Below, piece after piece: positions 15,520-24,936 of a DNA stretch of 64,000 bases. Made by a program: the position numbers and the translations under genes. The notes beneath the pieces were generated by a model. That model was given only the letters and a program-made list of their open reading frames with translations. It was not told where the DNA came from and ran no database searches. Each line of letters begins with the position of its first letter. Position 1 is the stretch's first letter. Origin of the DNA: Sphaerisporangium krabiense (lineage in GTDB: Bacteria > Actinomycetota > Actinomycetes > Streptosporangiales > Streptosporangiaceae); NCBI RefSeq assembly GCF_014200435.1, contig NZ_JACHBR010000003.1, positions 248,001-312,000 of the forward strand. Direction: 5' to 3'.

Positions 15520-18500
15520 TCAACGCGTTGTCGCCGCCCCGCCGACCGCTTCCTTTGCGCTTCCCGTGCGGGGTGCGGTGATGGTCGTGGACACCAGGTG
15601 CTCGGCCTCGGACCGCGACATCGCCGCGCCCGCGGCGTGCGCGGCCGCGAACTCGGCGGCGCCGAGGGCGGCCGTGGCCCGCCGCGTGGTCAGCGGTATG
15701 CCGGTGTCATCGAGGTCGTCCCAGCCGCGCAGCACGGTGGCGGCCCCGAGCAGCCGTCCCGCCCGCGCCGCCCGCCCGCGGCACAGCTCGATCGCGGCGA
15801 CCACGTTCGCGATCGAGGCCGCGACCGGCGTGTGCCAGGTCAGCGTCAGGTGCACCGCCGGGTGGTCGAGCCGGCGCATCGCCTCGTCGGGGAGACCCTC
15901 CGCGACGTCCACCTGGGCGAGCACGCCCAGCAGCAACGCGGCCAGGTGCGGGGTGGCCCGGCCGGGTGACGCCTTGGCCAGGCCGGCCCGGGCGTGTTCG
16001 CGGGCCGCGCCTGGCCGTCCGGCCCGCCATTCCAGCCGCGCCAGGCCCAGGCACACCTGCGCGTGCGACTCCGCCGACCCGGTCCGCTCCACCTGGCCGA
16101 GCAGGTCCGTGAGCCGCCGCCGCCCGCCGGCCACGTCGCCGGTCCGGGCCCGGTGCAGCGCGGCCGCCACCTCGTTCTCCATCGTGTGCTCGGGCATGCC
16201 GAGTTCCCGGAAGTACCGGGTGGCCCGCTCGGCGAGCGCGGGCGCGCCGTCCGGTTCACCGGCCCGCCGCGACGCCGAGTGCAGAGTGCTCATCGTGGTG
16301 GCCAGGCCCCACCGCTCGCCGAGCTCCTCGAAGCCGGCCAACGCGTGCGACAGCAGGTCCTTCGCCTCGGCGGCGCGCCCGGTGTTCATGGCCACCACGC
16401 CTCGGACCAGCAGGGCCAGCGACCGGTGCCACGGATCCGTCCACGCCTCCAGGGACACCTCCGAGGCCGCCCGGTCGCCCGCGCCTATGGCCAGCGCCAA
16501 CCGGGCCATCTCCACGATGGGGTGGGCGCCGGGGGCGACGCACTCCAGCGCCGTCCTGATCCGGGCGAAGGCCGCCTCCGCCTCCTCCGGCCGGCCGACG
16601 GCCTCCGTGGTGGCGAGCGCGTGCGCGAGCACCACCAGCGCGCGGGCCCGCGGCTCGGCCGGGCCGCGGACCTGGAGCACCCGGCCGAGCAGGTCCACCG
16701 ACTCCGGCGGATGGTCCCGCAGGAACCAGAACCAGCTCAGCGCGACGCCGAACCGGACCGCCAGGGCGGCCTCCCCCGACTCGGCCGCCCAGCGGATCGC
16801 GGCCGACAGGTTGTCCCGTTCCGCCGACAGGCGGGCCAGCCAGCGCAGTTGGCCGGACGTGCGCAGCTGCGGATCCGCGGTCTCGGCCAGCTTCAGGAAG
16901 AACCCGGCGTGCCATCCGCGTACGAGGTCGGCCTCCGCGCGCCGGGCCAGTCGCTCCAGGCCGTACTCCCGGATGGTCTCCAGCACGCGGTAGCGCGGTT
17001 CGAGCGGGTCGGCGGGCTCCACCGGGTGCAGCAGGGACTTGTCGACCAGCGCCGCCAGCAGCTCCCCGACCTCGCCCGACCGGCCGATCGCCTGCGCCGC
17101 GTCCTCGGTGAAGCCGCCGGGCACGACCGACAGCCGTTCCAGCAGCGTCCGCTCGTCGGGGTCGAGCAGGTCCCAGCTCCAGGCCACCGCGGCGCGCAAG
17201 GTCCTGTGGCGCGGCAGTGCGGTGCGGCTGCCCGCGGTGAGCAGCCGGAACCGGTCGTCCAGCCGTACCGCGACCGCCTCGACCGGCAGGGCGCGCAGCC
17301 GTGCCGCGGCCAGCTCGATCGCCAGCGGCAGGCCGTCCAGGCGGCGGCAGATCTCCACCACCGCCGCCAGCGCGTCACCCTCGGCGGTGAAGCCGGGCCG
17401 CACCGCGGCGGCCCGGTCGTGGAACAGCCGGACCGCCGCGCACGCTCGGGCCCGCTCCGCCGTCGCCCCCGGTTCGGGCAGCTCCAGCGGCAGCACCGGG
17501 TGCAGCGTCTCCCCGTCGATCCGCAGCGGTTCCCGGCTGGTGGCCAGCACCCGCAGTCTCGGGCACCGGCCGAGCAGGGCGCCGGCGAGCGCCGCGACGG
17601 CCTCGATCACGTGCTCGCAGTTGTCCAGCACCAGCACCAGATCGTCGTCCGCGAGCGACTCGACCAGGCGGTCCAGGACCGACTCCGGGGTGACGTGCCG
17701 CTGCGGTGCGCCCTCCTGGCGCGCTCGCACCACGTCGAGCAGCACGCGGGGCACCTCGTCCGCGCCGACCGGCGCCAGCGGGACGAACCACACCCCGCCG
17801 GACGGCGAGAGCCGCCGGCCGACGCTGTTGGCCAGCCGGGTCTTGCCCGCTCCCCCGGCACCGACCAGCGTGACCAGCCGGCCCCGGCCGAGCAGGCCGA
17901 CCACGCGGCGGACGTCCTCGTCGCGGCCCACGAAGCTGGTGAGCGGGACGTCCAGATCGCCGTGCGACCGGCGGGGAGGGGGCAGGCCGCCGCGCAACAC
18001 CGCCAGGTGTGCCTCCTGGAGCAGCGGCCCGGGATCGCTGCCGTAACTTTCGGCCAGCAGGTCGCGGATCCGCTGATAGGCGGCCAGCGCCTCGGCGCCG
18101 CGGCCGTTCCGCGCCAGGGCACGGATGAGCTGGGCGTGCAGCCGTTCGCGCAACGGGTGGGCGGCGGTCAGTGCTTCGAGTTCGGCGACCAGGTCCAGGT
18201 CGGCGCCCAGCGCGAGCTCGGCCTCGATCCGGTCCTCCAGGGCGGCCGGCCGGGCCCGCTCCAGCCGCTCGGCCTCGGCGCCGGCGAACGGCGCCTCGCG
18301 CACGTCCGCCAAGGCGGGGCCGCGCCACAGGCTCAGCGCCTCCCGCAGCGTGGCGGCGGCCTCGGCGGGGCGGTCCTGCGCGTACAGCCGCCGGCCCGCG
18401 CGGGCCAGCCGCTCGAAACGGACGGCGTCGATCGCGTCCGGCTCGACGGCCAGCCGGTACCCGGCCGGGTCCAGGGTGAGCAGCCCGGGGTCGCCGAGCA

Positions 18501-18753
18501 CGCGCCGTAACCGGGAGACCAGCAGTTGCAGCGCGTGCAGGTGGTCGGCCGGTGCCGCCTCGTCCCACAGCGCCTCGACCAAGGTCGCCGGACGGACGGC
18601 ACGCCCGGCGTCCAAGGCCAGCCGGGCCAGCAACGCCCGCAGCCGCGCGCCGCCGACCCGCGTCGGGCCGCTGGCGGTGTCCAGCACCAGCGAACCGAGG
18701 ACGCCGACCCGCACCGGTCCACCGTCGCCCCACGACTCGATCGCCTCCGCCAT
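15520..18753 (-). CDS. SARP/AfsR-like regulator with NB-ARC ATPase and TPR tail
   Basis: 1077 residues from ATG 18753. Order: OmpR-like winged helix (about 12-100), BTAD bacterial activation domain (about 108-255), and a STAND-type ATPase starting at FVGRDEDVRR with Walker A GAGGAGKT (298-305) and a Walker B-like LVLVLDNCEH. A long alpha-helical TPR-like C-terminus follows. This is the AfsR/SARP large-regulator architecture that activates secondary-metabolite or stress genes by binding direct repeats. The frame remains open to 18942, but the upstream 63 codons overlap the divergent sigma-factor promoter and were excluded. It may control a neighbour; no target is obvious. Confidence 0.85.
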   Translation of the reverse strand: MAEAIESWGDGGPVRVGVLGSLVLDTASGPTRVGGARLRALLARLALDAGRAVRPATLVEALWDEAAPADHLHALQLLVSRLRRVLGDPGLLTLDPAGYRLAVEPDAIDAVRFERLARAGRRLYAQDRPAEAAATLREALSLWRGPALADVREAPFAGAEAERLERARPAALEDRIEAELALGADLDLVAELEALTAAHPLRERLHAQLIRALARNGRGAEALAAYQRIRDLLAESYGSDPGPLLQEAHLAVLRGGLPPPRRSHGDLDVPLTSFVGRDEDVRRVVGLLGRGRLVTLVGAGGAGKTRLANSVGRRLSPSGGVWFVPLAPVGADEVPRVLLDVVRARQEGAPQRHVTPESVLDRLVESLADDDLVLVLDNCEHVIEAVAALAGALLGRCPRLRVLATSREPLRIDGETLHPVLPLELPEPGATAERARACAAVRLFHDRAAAVRPGFTAEGDALAAVVEICRRLDGLPLAIELAAARLRALPVEAVAVRLDDRFRLLTAGSRTALPRHRTLRAAVAWSWDLLDPDERTLLERLSVVPGGFTEDAAQAIGRSGEVGELLAALVDKSLLHPVEPADPLEPRYRVLETIREYGLERLARRAEADLVRGWHAGFFLKLAETADPQLRTSGQLRWLARLSAERDNLSAAIRWAAESGEAALAVRFGVALSWFWFLRDHPPESVDLLGRVLQVRGPAEPRARALVVLAHALATTEAVGRPEEAEAAFARIRTALECVAPGAHPIVEMARLALAIGAGDRAASEVSLEAWTDPWHRSLALLVRGVVAMNTGRAAEAKDLLSHALAGFEELGERWGLATTMSTLHSASRRAGEPDGAPALAERATRYFRELGMPEHTMENEVAAALHRARTGDVAGGRRRLTDLLGQVERTGSAESHAQVCLGLARLEWRAGRPGAAREHARAGLAKASPGRATPHLAALLLGVLAQVDVAEGLPDEAMRRLDHPAVHLTLTWHTPVAASIANVVAAIELCRGRAARAGRLLGAATVLRGWDDLDDTGIPLTTRRATAALGAAEFAAAHAAGAAMSRSEAEHLVSTTITAPRTGSAKEAVGGAATTR

Positions 18754-18940
18754 GGCCAGCAGTCTGTCAGCCCGGCGAAGCCCACCCACCGCCACCTCGA
18801 CCGAGACCAAGCGCGACATCCTGGCGGCTCTCATCGCGTGTCCACGAATCTGGGCCTGGCCCGGAAGTCGGGGGCCTTGTCCGCGGAAGATTACGCTGGG
18901 CGTTCCAACCTGGAGTCCCTCACCGGAGTTGGTTCGATAC

Positions 18941-19432
18941 ATGGACCATTACGAGGGGTTCCACGAGTTCGTACGCACGCGTCAGCAGTCGCTGATGCGG
19001 ACGGCGTACCTGCTCACCGGGAACCCCCATCTCGCCGAGGACCTTTTGCAGACGGTCCTCACCCGTGTCGCCTCCCACTGGGCGAAACTCGCCAAGGACG
19101 GTAACCCCGAGGCGTACGCCCGTAAAGCCCTGGTGAATCAGGCCATCTCGTGGCGCAGGCGCAAGCGGGTCGAGTTACCGGGAGCCGAGCTGCCGGAGCC
19201 GGCCGAGTCGGGGCAGCACGACGAGGCGACCGTGCGCCGTCTCGCCCTGCGCAACGCGCTGGCGAAGCTCACGCCGAAGCAGCGGGCCGTGATCGTACTG
19301 CGCTTCTACGAAGACCGCTCGGAGCACGAGACCGCGCAGCTCATGGGCGTCTCGATCGGCACTGTCAAGAGCCAGACCAGCTACGCGCTGTCCAAGCTGC
19401 GCGCGCTCACCCCGAAGGAGGTGTACCGATGA
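18941..19432 (+). CDS. SigE-family ECF RNA polymerase sigma factor
   Basis: 163 residues from ATG 18941, with CGGAG upstream. Region 2 is recognisable as TAYLLTGNPHLAEDLLQTVL and region 4 as LTPKQRAVIVLRFYEDRSEH followed by the helix-turn-helix GVSIGTVKSQTSYALSKLR. Length and motifs fit the SigE-type (SigE70) subgroup common in actinomycetes. The stop codon overlaps the start of the next gene (ATGA), so the two are translationally coupled, the usual arrangement for a sigma factor and its regulator. The 187-base gap to the divergent SARP gene contains the promoters. Confidence 0.92.
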   Translation: MDHYEGFHEFVRTRQQSLMRTAYLLTGNPHLAEDLLQTVLTRVASHWAKLAKDGNPEAYARKALVNQAISWRRRKRVELPGAELPEPAESGQHDEATVRRLALRNALAKLTPKQRAVIVLRFYEDRSEHETAQLMGVSIGTVKSQTSYALSKLRALTPKEVYR

Positions 19433-20517
19433 ATCACACGTTGCGCGAGGACCTGCACGCGCTGGCCGAGCAAGCGCCCACCGTCGATCTGGCGGCACAG
19501 GCGGTGCGGGGCGCGCGCAGGAGGCGCGCGACCCGGCTGGCCGTGGCGGCCGCCGCCGTCACCTGCCTGATCGCGCTGGGCGGCGGATCCCTGCTGCTGC
19601 GGGTACGGCCCACGCCCCCGATCGTGTTCGTACCGCCGGAGACGAAAGCCCCCCTGTTGCCCGCGAAGGGAGTCGGGCCGGTGGAGCAGGCCTTCCGGCC
19701 GGGCTGCCTCGGTGGCTCGTGCGCCGGAAGTCCTTGGCACATCGTGACGCGCCAGGGCGACACCTACCAACTGGGCAAGGAGGCGACCGGACCGCTGGAG
19801 GTCACGGCGGACGGCCGCAGGATCGCGTACTACAGCGCGAAGCATCGCGGCATCGTCGTGCGCGACCTGGCGAGCGGCAAGACGTGGCAGGCGCCGTTGA
19901 AGCAGCCCGCAGAGGACTTCGCGGTCGAGTACGCGCTGCGGCTGTCGCCTGACGGGCTGCGGTTCGTCGTGTCCGGGTGGGGCGGCCGGCGCGAGCCGAA
20001 CAAGCTGGTGGACGTGGAACGCGGGACGGTGACCGACCTCAAGCGGGGATGGTGGCCGGTGAGCGTTTCGGACGGTCCGGGACCCGTCGTGCTGGCCAAG
20101 CCGTACGACATGACCAGCCAGGTATGGGTGCTCGGCCACGCCCCGATCACCATCCAGGACTTCACGTACCACTACAGCGGCCTCGCACCTGACGGACGGA
20201 CACTCGCCCGACTAGGACAGACCGTCGACCGGAATCGGCGACCGATGGCGCAGGGAGACGGATCCATCGTGACCTTCGATGCGACGCAGGCCGGTCGGGA
20301 GAGCCGTACCTCGATCTCCGGGCTACCGGAGGGGCTCCGTCCTTCGCGGTTGGGGGCCTGGTTGAACGCCACGGAGGTGACCGTGCTGGCCGTCCCCGAT
20401 TCTCCGAGCGGGACCCCGTCCGTGGTCTACGCGGTGGACGTGCGGACGGGCAAGAGCAGAGAACTCTTCGCATTGCGTAAGGACGGCCTGAACGTGGTAC
20501 CGGGGCTGGTGCGCTGA
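19429..20517 (+). CDS. Membrane-anchored beta-propeller-like partner of the sigma factor
   Basis: 362 residues from ATG 19429, overlapping the sigma stop by four bases. A short cytoplasmic N-terminus (1-36, ending in a basic RGARRRRATR run) precedes one transmembrane helix (about 37-58). The outer part has repeated motifs such as ADGRRIAYYS, SPDGLRFVVSG and APDGRTLARLG, typical of TolB/WD40-like propeller blades. The layout is what is seen for SigE-linked anti-sigma or sensor proteins: inner sigma-binding segment, outer sensing domain. No zinc-binding HxxxCxxC anti-sigma motif is present. Confidence 0.75.
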   Translation: MNHTLREDLHALAEQAPTVDLAAQAVRGARRRRATRLAVAAAAVTCLIALGGGSLLLRVRPTPPIVFVPPETKAPLLPAKGVGPVEQAFRPGCLGGSCAGSPWHIVTRQGDTYQLGKEATGPLEVTADGRRIAYYSAKHRGIVVRDLASGKTWQAPLKQPAEDFAVEYALRLSPDGLRFVVSGWGGRREPNKLVDVERGTVTDLKRGWWPVSVSDGPGPVVLAKPYDMTSQVWVLGHAPITIQDFTYHYSGLAPDGRTLARLGQTVDRNRRPMAQGDGSIVTFDATQAGRESRTSISGLPEGLRPSRLGAWLNATEVTVLAVPDSPSGTPSVVYAVDVRTGKSRELFALRKDGLNVVPGLVR

Positions 20518-20626
20518 GGATGCGGGCGACGCTGTCGCGATCGCCGCGACACAGCACCTCCTTGCCGTCGCGGCGGGAGGTGACCATGACGCCGCGGCTC
20601 GGAGGTCGGTACGTAGCTCAGGACCG

Positions 20627-20664
20627 TGATATCAGAAGCCGGGGCTGTGTGGCTTCTGATATCA
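20627..20664. terminator. Perfect 14-bp hairpin between convergent genes
   Basis: TGATATCAGAAGCC (20627-20640), a 10-base loop, then its exact reverse complement (20651-20664). ACC/GGT can extend the stem past one bulged G. It sits between the ends of the membrane-protein gene (plus) and the reductase gene (minus), so it most likely stops transcription from both sides. Each arm itself contains the palindrome TGATATCA. There is no U-run, which is normal for actinomycete terminators. Confidence 0.75.
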
Positions 20665-20700
20665 GGTGCCAGGGGATATCGCCCGTTCTCGTCATGGAGG

Positions 20701-21318
20701 TCAGTCCGCGTTTCTGACGCGGTCGTAGATGAGGCAGATCGCGCCGGACTCGGTGGTCGACAGGTCGGTGAGGGACCAGGATGTCGTGGGAAGGCCGTCG
20801 TCGAACAGGCGGGCGCCGGCGCCGGCGAGTTCGGGGCAGAGTGTGATGCTGAGCCGGTCGAGTTCGTCCGCGGCCAGCAGGGCCTTGATGACGCTGCCGC
20901 TGGCCAGGACGATGATGTCGCCGCCGGGCCGCTCGCGGAGCCGTTTGACCTCGGCGGCGGGATCGGCCTCGGCGAGCCGGGAGTTCCGCCACGGCGCCTC
21001 GGTCAGGGTCGAGGAGAAGACGACCTTCTCGGTCTCGTCGAGCCATCGGGCGAAGGTGCGGTCCCGGGGGTCGGCGTTGTCGTCGCCCGCGACCGCCGGC
21101 CAGAAGGAGCCGAAGCCTTCGTAGTTCTTGCGGCCGAGCAGGACGGTGGTGGCGGCGCCCGTCACCCGCACCATGTGGTCGCGGGAGGCGTCGGTGAGGG
21201 CGTGGGGGACGATCCAGCTCATGTCCGCCTCGCCGCCGGGACCGCTGACCCTGCCGTCCAGGGAGAGCGAGATGTTGGCGACGACCTTGCGGGCGCGGGC
21301 GTGGGAGTCGTGCGACAT
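20701..21318 (-). CDS. Dihydrofolate-reductase-like (RibD C-terminal) reductase
   Basis: 205 residues from ATG 21318, with ribosome-binding site GAAGGAAG. Features of the RibD_C/DHFR fold are present: VVANISLSLDGRVSGPGG near the N-terminus, TTVLLGRKNYEGFGSFWP in the middle and the nucleotide-binding GGDIIVLASGSVIKALL near residue 130. These small NADPH-dependent reductases act on pterin- or pyrimidine-like substrates, but most actinobacterial paralogues have no assigned substrate. The gene is divergent from a LuxR regulator. Confidence 0.88.
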   Translation of the reverse strand: MSHDSHARARKVVANISLSLDGRVSGPGGEADMSWIVPHALTDASRDHMVRVTGAATTVLLGRKNYEGFGSFWPAVAGDDNADPRDRTFARWLDETEKVVFSSTLTEAPWRNSRLAEADPAAEVKRLRERPGGDIIVLASGSVIKALLAADELDRLSITLCPELAGAGARLFDDGLPTTSWSLTDLSTTESGAICLIYDRVRNAD

Positions 21319-21395
21319 TCGCGGTCTTCCTTCGGTGAGCGGCACCGGGCGGCGCCGTGTACGGCAATCCTCTCGTCCGCGCAGGTCAGGAACAT

Positions 21396-21409
21396 CTGCC
21401 ATCTGGCAG
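21396..21409. promoter_or_regulatory. Inverted repeat CTGCCATCTGGCAG
   Basis: A 14-base dyad (CTGCCA-TC-TGGCAG) in the 135-base gap between the divergent reductase and LuxR-type regulator genes, 45 bases before the regulator's ATG. It is a plausible operator for that regulator, by position only. Confidence 0.5.
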
Positions 21410-21453
21410 AGATGCCGACCGGCCGGTGGCCGATCTGCTGGCATACTTCCTGG

Positions 21454-24174
21454 ATGCCTGCCGTCCATCGTGTTCCGCCGGAGTTGTCGTCGTTCGTCGG
21501 CCGGGCCACGGAGCTCGCGGCGATCGGCGACGCGGTGGCGGCCGGGCGGGTGCTGACGCTGACCGGGCCGGGCGGGTGCGGGAAGACCCGGCTGGCGATC
21601 CGCGTCTGCCAGGCGGCCGCGCAGGCGTGGCCGGACGGGGTGTTCTGGGTCGGTCTGGAGGAGGAGACGGACGGCGGCCAGGTCGCCCGCCGGGTGGCGG
21701 CGGCGCTGGACCTCCCGCTGCCCTCCGGGCCGGACCCGCTGCCGGCGCTGGTCGCCGCGCTGCGCGACCGTGAGCTGCTCGTGGTGGTCGACAACTGCGA
21801 GCACGTGCTGGACGACGCCGCCAAGGTCGTCGCGGCGGTGCTGTCGCAGTGCCCGCGCGTGGCGGTGCTCGCCACCAGCCGCGCCCGGCTCGGCGTCGCC
21901 GGCGAGCGCGTGTGGCCGGTGCCGCCGATGGGCCTGGCCGACGCGCTGGAGCTGTTCCTCGAACGCGTCCGCGCCGGCGCGCCGGACGCGGCGGGCGGGT
22001 CGGAGGTCCGCTCGGGGGCGCGGCGGATCTGCGACAGGCTCGACCGGCTGCCGCTCGCGCTGGAGCTGGCCGCCGGCTGGGCGGGCACCCTGTCGCCGGC
22101 CCAGATCGCGGACTCTCTCAGCGCGCCGTTGGACCTGCTGGACGGCGGCGCGCGGACCGCGCCGTTCCGGCAGCGGACGCTCCAGGGCTCGATGGACTGG
22201 AGCCACGACCTGCTGGACGACGACGAGCGGGTCCTGTTCCGGCGGATCGGGGTCTTCGAGCCGGGCTTCACCGCGGACGCCGTGACCCGCCTGGCCGCGC
22301 TCGGCGGCCCCGGCCGCGAACGCCTGCTCAGAGGGCTGCGGGGGCTGATCGACAAATCGCTGGTCGTAGCGGACACGACCGGTGAGGTGGCCAGGTACCG
22401 GATGCTCGGGGTCGTCCGGGCGTACGCGCTCGCCCGCCTGGAGGAGGCGCGGGAGGCCGACGCCGCCCGCGACCTGCACCTCGAGGTCTACGCGTCCTTG
22501 CTGGAGCGGCTGGCGCCGCTGCTGGACACCGACAAGGACGCCTGGCGGGCGCGACTGGGCGCCGCCTACCCCAACGTCCGTGCCGCGATCGAGTGGGGGC
22601 TGTCGCGCGCCGACCCGGCCCGGGGGCGGCGCCTTGCCGCGGCCTGCGCGTGGCTGTGGCACCTGGAGGGGCGCGGCGCCGACGGGGCGCGGCTGCTGCG
22701 GAAGGCCGTGGCGCGCGGCGCGGACGAGCGCGGCCCGCTGCAGGCGGAGGTGCTGGCGGCGCTGGCGCTGGTCCTCAACACCGCCGAGCCGGGCATCGAG
22801 GCGTTCGAGGTGGCGCGGACGGCGCGGGCCATGGCCGAGGAGACCGGCGCGCCGGCGGCGGGACGGCTGGCCCGATCGCTGGACGCCATCGGACGGCTCG
22901 CCGTGGGCCTGCCCGAAGCTCTCGAGGAGGCACGGGCGGTCAGAGGCGAGGCCGTCGCGGCCGGGGACGGATTCGTCGCCGACTCCGCCGAGGCGTTCAT
23001 CGGGCTCATGCACGTGCTCGCCGACGACTACCGTCAGGCGATCGGATGCCTGGAGCACGCCGTGGAAGGGCTTCTGCGGCGCGGCGACCGGGGCACGGGG
23101 TCCTTCGCCCTCGGCTGGCTGGCGCTGGCCGCCGCCAGGTCGGGCGCGCTCCGGCGTGCGGGCGAGGCGGCCGAGCGTGCCGTGACCACGGCGGAACCCC
23201 TGCGCGACCTGCACTGGACCGGCTCGGCCCGGGTGATCCTGGCCGAGATCCGCCTCCTTCAGGGCCGCCCGGAGGAGGCCGCCGCCGCGCTGGCCCCCAT
23301 CGACCGCCTGATCGCCGGATCGGGGCCGCTGCCGTTCATCACCGGCTGGGAGCGCTGCAAGGCGCTGCTCGCGCTCGAGCACGGCCGCCCGGAGGAGGCG
23401 GCGGACTGGTGCCGGCATGAGGGACGGTGGCAGGAGAAGCCGAGCACCGAATGGCTCGCGCCCGAGACCCAGCTCGTGCTGGCGACCGCCCTGCGCGAGG
23501 CGGGCGACCACACCGCCGCGGCGCGCGTGTTGCGGGCCCTGTCCGACGCGCCGGTGACCGGGCAGATGCCGCGCATCCGCGCGGGCGTGCTGGACGAGCT
23601 GGCGCTGCACGCGGCCGACATCGAGCAGGCGCTGCGGCTGCACCATGAGGCCCTGCGGATCCGGACAGACCACGACCTCGTCCTCGGGCAGGTCGACGGC
23701 CTGGAACACCTGGCAGCGGTCAACCTGCGGCGCGGGGCGGCCGAGACGGCCGGGATCCTCGCGGGCGCCGCGGAACGCGCCCGCGCCGACCTCGGGGCCG
23801 CGCGGCGGGTCACCGTCACGAACGCGGAGTGGCGGGCGCGGCTGGAGGAGCCGGACCTGCGTGACGCCGTGGCGCGGGGGCGCGCGATGGACCTGGCCAC
23901 GGCCGTCGGCTACGCCACCCGCGCCCGCGGGCCGCGCCGCCGGCCGGAGTCGGGGTGGGAGAGCCTCACGCCCGCCGAGCGGTCGGTGGCGCGGCTCGCC
24001 GCCGAGGGGCTGTCCAACCCCGAGATCGCCACCCGCCTGTTCGTCGGCCGCGGCACGGTCAAGACGCACCTGGCGCACGTCTACGCCAAGCTCCAGGTCG
24101 CCAACCGCACCGAGCTCGCCCGCGCGGCGATCGCTCTCGGCGCCGACGGCGACCCCGATGCGCCGCGAGGCTGA
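21454..24174 (+). CDS. LuxR-family large ATPase regulator (LAL/STAND type)
   Basis: 906 residues from ATG 21454. The N-terminal FVGRATELAAI leads into a STAND ATPase with Walker A TGPGGCGKT (37-45) and a Walker B-like LLVVVDNCEH, then a long helical TPR-like region, and finally a LuxR-type helix-turn-helix (about residues 838-895: LTPAERSVARLAAEGLSNPE and GRGTVKTHLAHVYAKL). Such regulators use nucleotide-dependent oligomerisation to activate target promoters. The divergent DHFR-like gene and the dyad between them suggest control of that reductase. Confidence 0.9.
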   Translation: MPAVHRVPPELSSFVGRATELAAIGDAVAAGRVLTLTGPGGCGKTRLAIRVCQAAAQAWPDGVFWVGLEEETDGGQVARRVAAALDLPLPSGPDPLPALVAALRDRELLVVVDNCEHVLDDAAKVVAAVLSQCPRVAVLATSRARLGVAGERVWPVPPMGLADALELFLERVRAGAPDAAGGSEVRSGARRICDRLDRLPLALELAAGWAGTLSPAQIADSLSAPLDLLDGGARTAPFRQRTLQGSMDWSHDLLDDDERVLFRRIGVFEPGFTADAVTRLAALGGPGRERLLRGLRGLIDKSLVVADTTGEVARYRMLGVVRAYALARLEEAREADAARDLHLEVYASLLERLAPLLDTDKDAWRARLGAAYPNVRAAIEWGLSRADPARGRRLAAACAWLWHLEGRGADGARLLRKAVARGADERGPLQAEVLAALALVLNTAEPGIEAFEVARTARAMAEETGAPAAGRLARSLDAIGRLAVGLPEALEEARAVRGEAVAAGDGFVADSAEAFIGLMHVLADDYRQAIGCLEHAVEGLLRRGDRGTGSFALGWLALAAARSGALRRAGEAAERAVTTAEPLRDLHWTGSARVILAEIRLLQGRPEEAAAALAPIDRLIAGSGPLPFITGWERCKALLALEHGRPEEAADWCRHEGRWQEKPSTEWLAPETQLVLATALREAGDHTAAARVLRALSDAPVTGQMPRIRAGVLDELALHAADIEQALRLHHEALRIRTDHDLVLGQVDGLEHLAAVNLRRGAAETAGILAGAAERARADLGAARRVTVTNAEWRARLEEPDLRDAVARGRAMDLATAVGYATRARGPRRRPESGWESLTPAERSVARLAAEGLSNPEIATRLFVGRGTVKTHLAHVYAKLQVANRTELARAAIALGADGDPDAPRG

Positions 24175-24313
24175 ACACCCCGGCGGACGAGCCGCAGGGC
24201 AGCCGGAACTCCGATCCGCATGGCGCCGACTCACCCACGTATGGGAACAAGCGTTTCCGGGCCGCGGCAGGCCCGCGCTCAGGAATTGGACCGGTCGGCG
24301 CCCGTAGAGGGAG

Positions 24314-24904
24314 TCAGTGCGGGAGGCGCAGGCCCGCGACGAGGAGTTCCACCAGCCGGCGCGCGTCGTAGCGGGGGTCGCTGTCCGCGCCGATGCAGAG
24401 GTTGCCGACGCCGCGCATGAGTTCGTAGGCGTCGACGTCGGAGCGGATCTCCCCGGCGTCGGCCGCGGCTCGCAGCAGGTGGGCGCACACGGGCACGAGC
24501 CGGTCGAGGAAGTAGGCGTGCAACGCGTCGAAGCCGGCGTCGTCGGATCGGAGCACGGCGGCCAGCCCGTGCTTGGTGACCAGGAAGTCCACGAACAGGT
24601 TGATCCACCGCCCCAGGGCCGCGTGCGGGCTCGCGCCGCTCGCCAGCAGGGCGGGGCCGGCCTCGGCGCACGCCTCCACCTGGTGCCGGTAGACGGCGAT
24701 GATGAGATCCGCCCGGGTCGGGAAGTGGCGGTAGATCGTGGCCACCCCGACGCCCGCCCTGGCCGCGATGTCGCGCACCGGCGCCTCGACGCCGGAGGTC
24801 ACGAAGACCGCGGCGGCGGCGTCGAGCAGCGTCCTCTCGTTGCGCCGCGCGTCGGCCCGCTTGCGCGGGGCCGCCCGCCCCGCTCCCCCGTCGCCGTCCT
24901 TCAC
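24314..24904 (-). CDS. TetR-family repressor
   Basis: 196 residues. GTG 24904 was chosen because GAAGGGGA sits 8 bases upstream and because upstream ATG codons lie within the operator. The helix-turn-helix occupies about residues 20-66 (LLDAAAAVFVTSGVEAPVRD ... GVGVATIYRHFPTRADLI). The C-terminal domain resembles the SbtR-like/TetR_C_33 group. It is divergent from an aldo/keto reductase, and two CGGAAC...GTTCCG dyads lie between them, so it probably represses both promoters. Confidence 0.88.
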   Translation of the reverse strand: MKDGDGGAGRAAPRKRADARRNERTLLDAAAAVFVTSGVEAPVRDIAARAGVGVATIYRHFPTRADLIIAVYRHQVEACAEAGPALLASGASPHAALGRWINLFVDFLVTKHGLAAVLRSDDAGFDALHAYFLDRLVPVCAHLLRAAADAGEIRSDVDAYELMRGVGNLCIGADSDPRYDARRLVELLVAGLRLPH

Positions 24905-24936
24905 CGTGCCGTCCCCTTCGCTGCCAGGTTTGCCAA

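Noticed and set aside
15994-18510. 838-codon plus-strand open frame
   Set aside because: Antisense shadow of the SARP regulator. Its composition (long Arg/Pro/Gln/His runs) is the typical by-product of GC-rich coding DNA.
18125-18940. N-terminal extension of the SigE sigma factor
   Set aside because: Antisense to the SARP gene and far longer than the family. ATG 18941 gives the normal 163 residues.
20701-24234. 1177-codon minus-strand open frame across the LuxR gene
   Set aside because: Only its end is real (the reductase, 20701-21318). The rest is antisense to the LuxR regulator and has no motifs.
24175-24313. Possible terminator between the LuxR and TetR genes
   Set aside because: Only a short imperfect stem (GGAAC/GTTTCC) was found, too weak to annotate.
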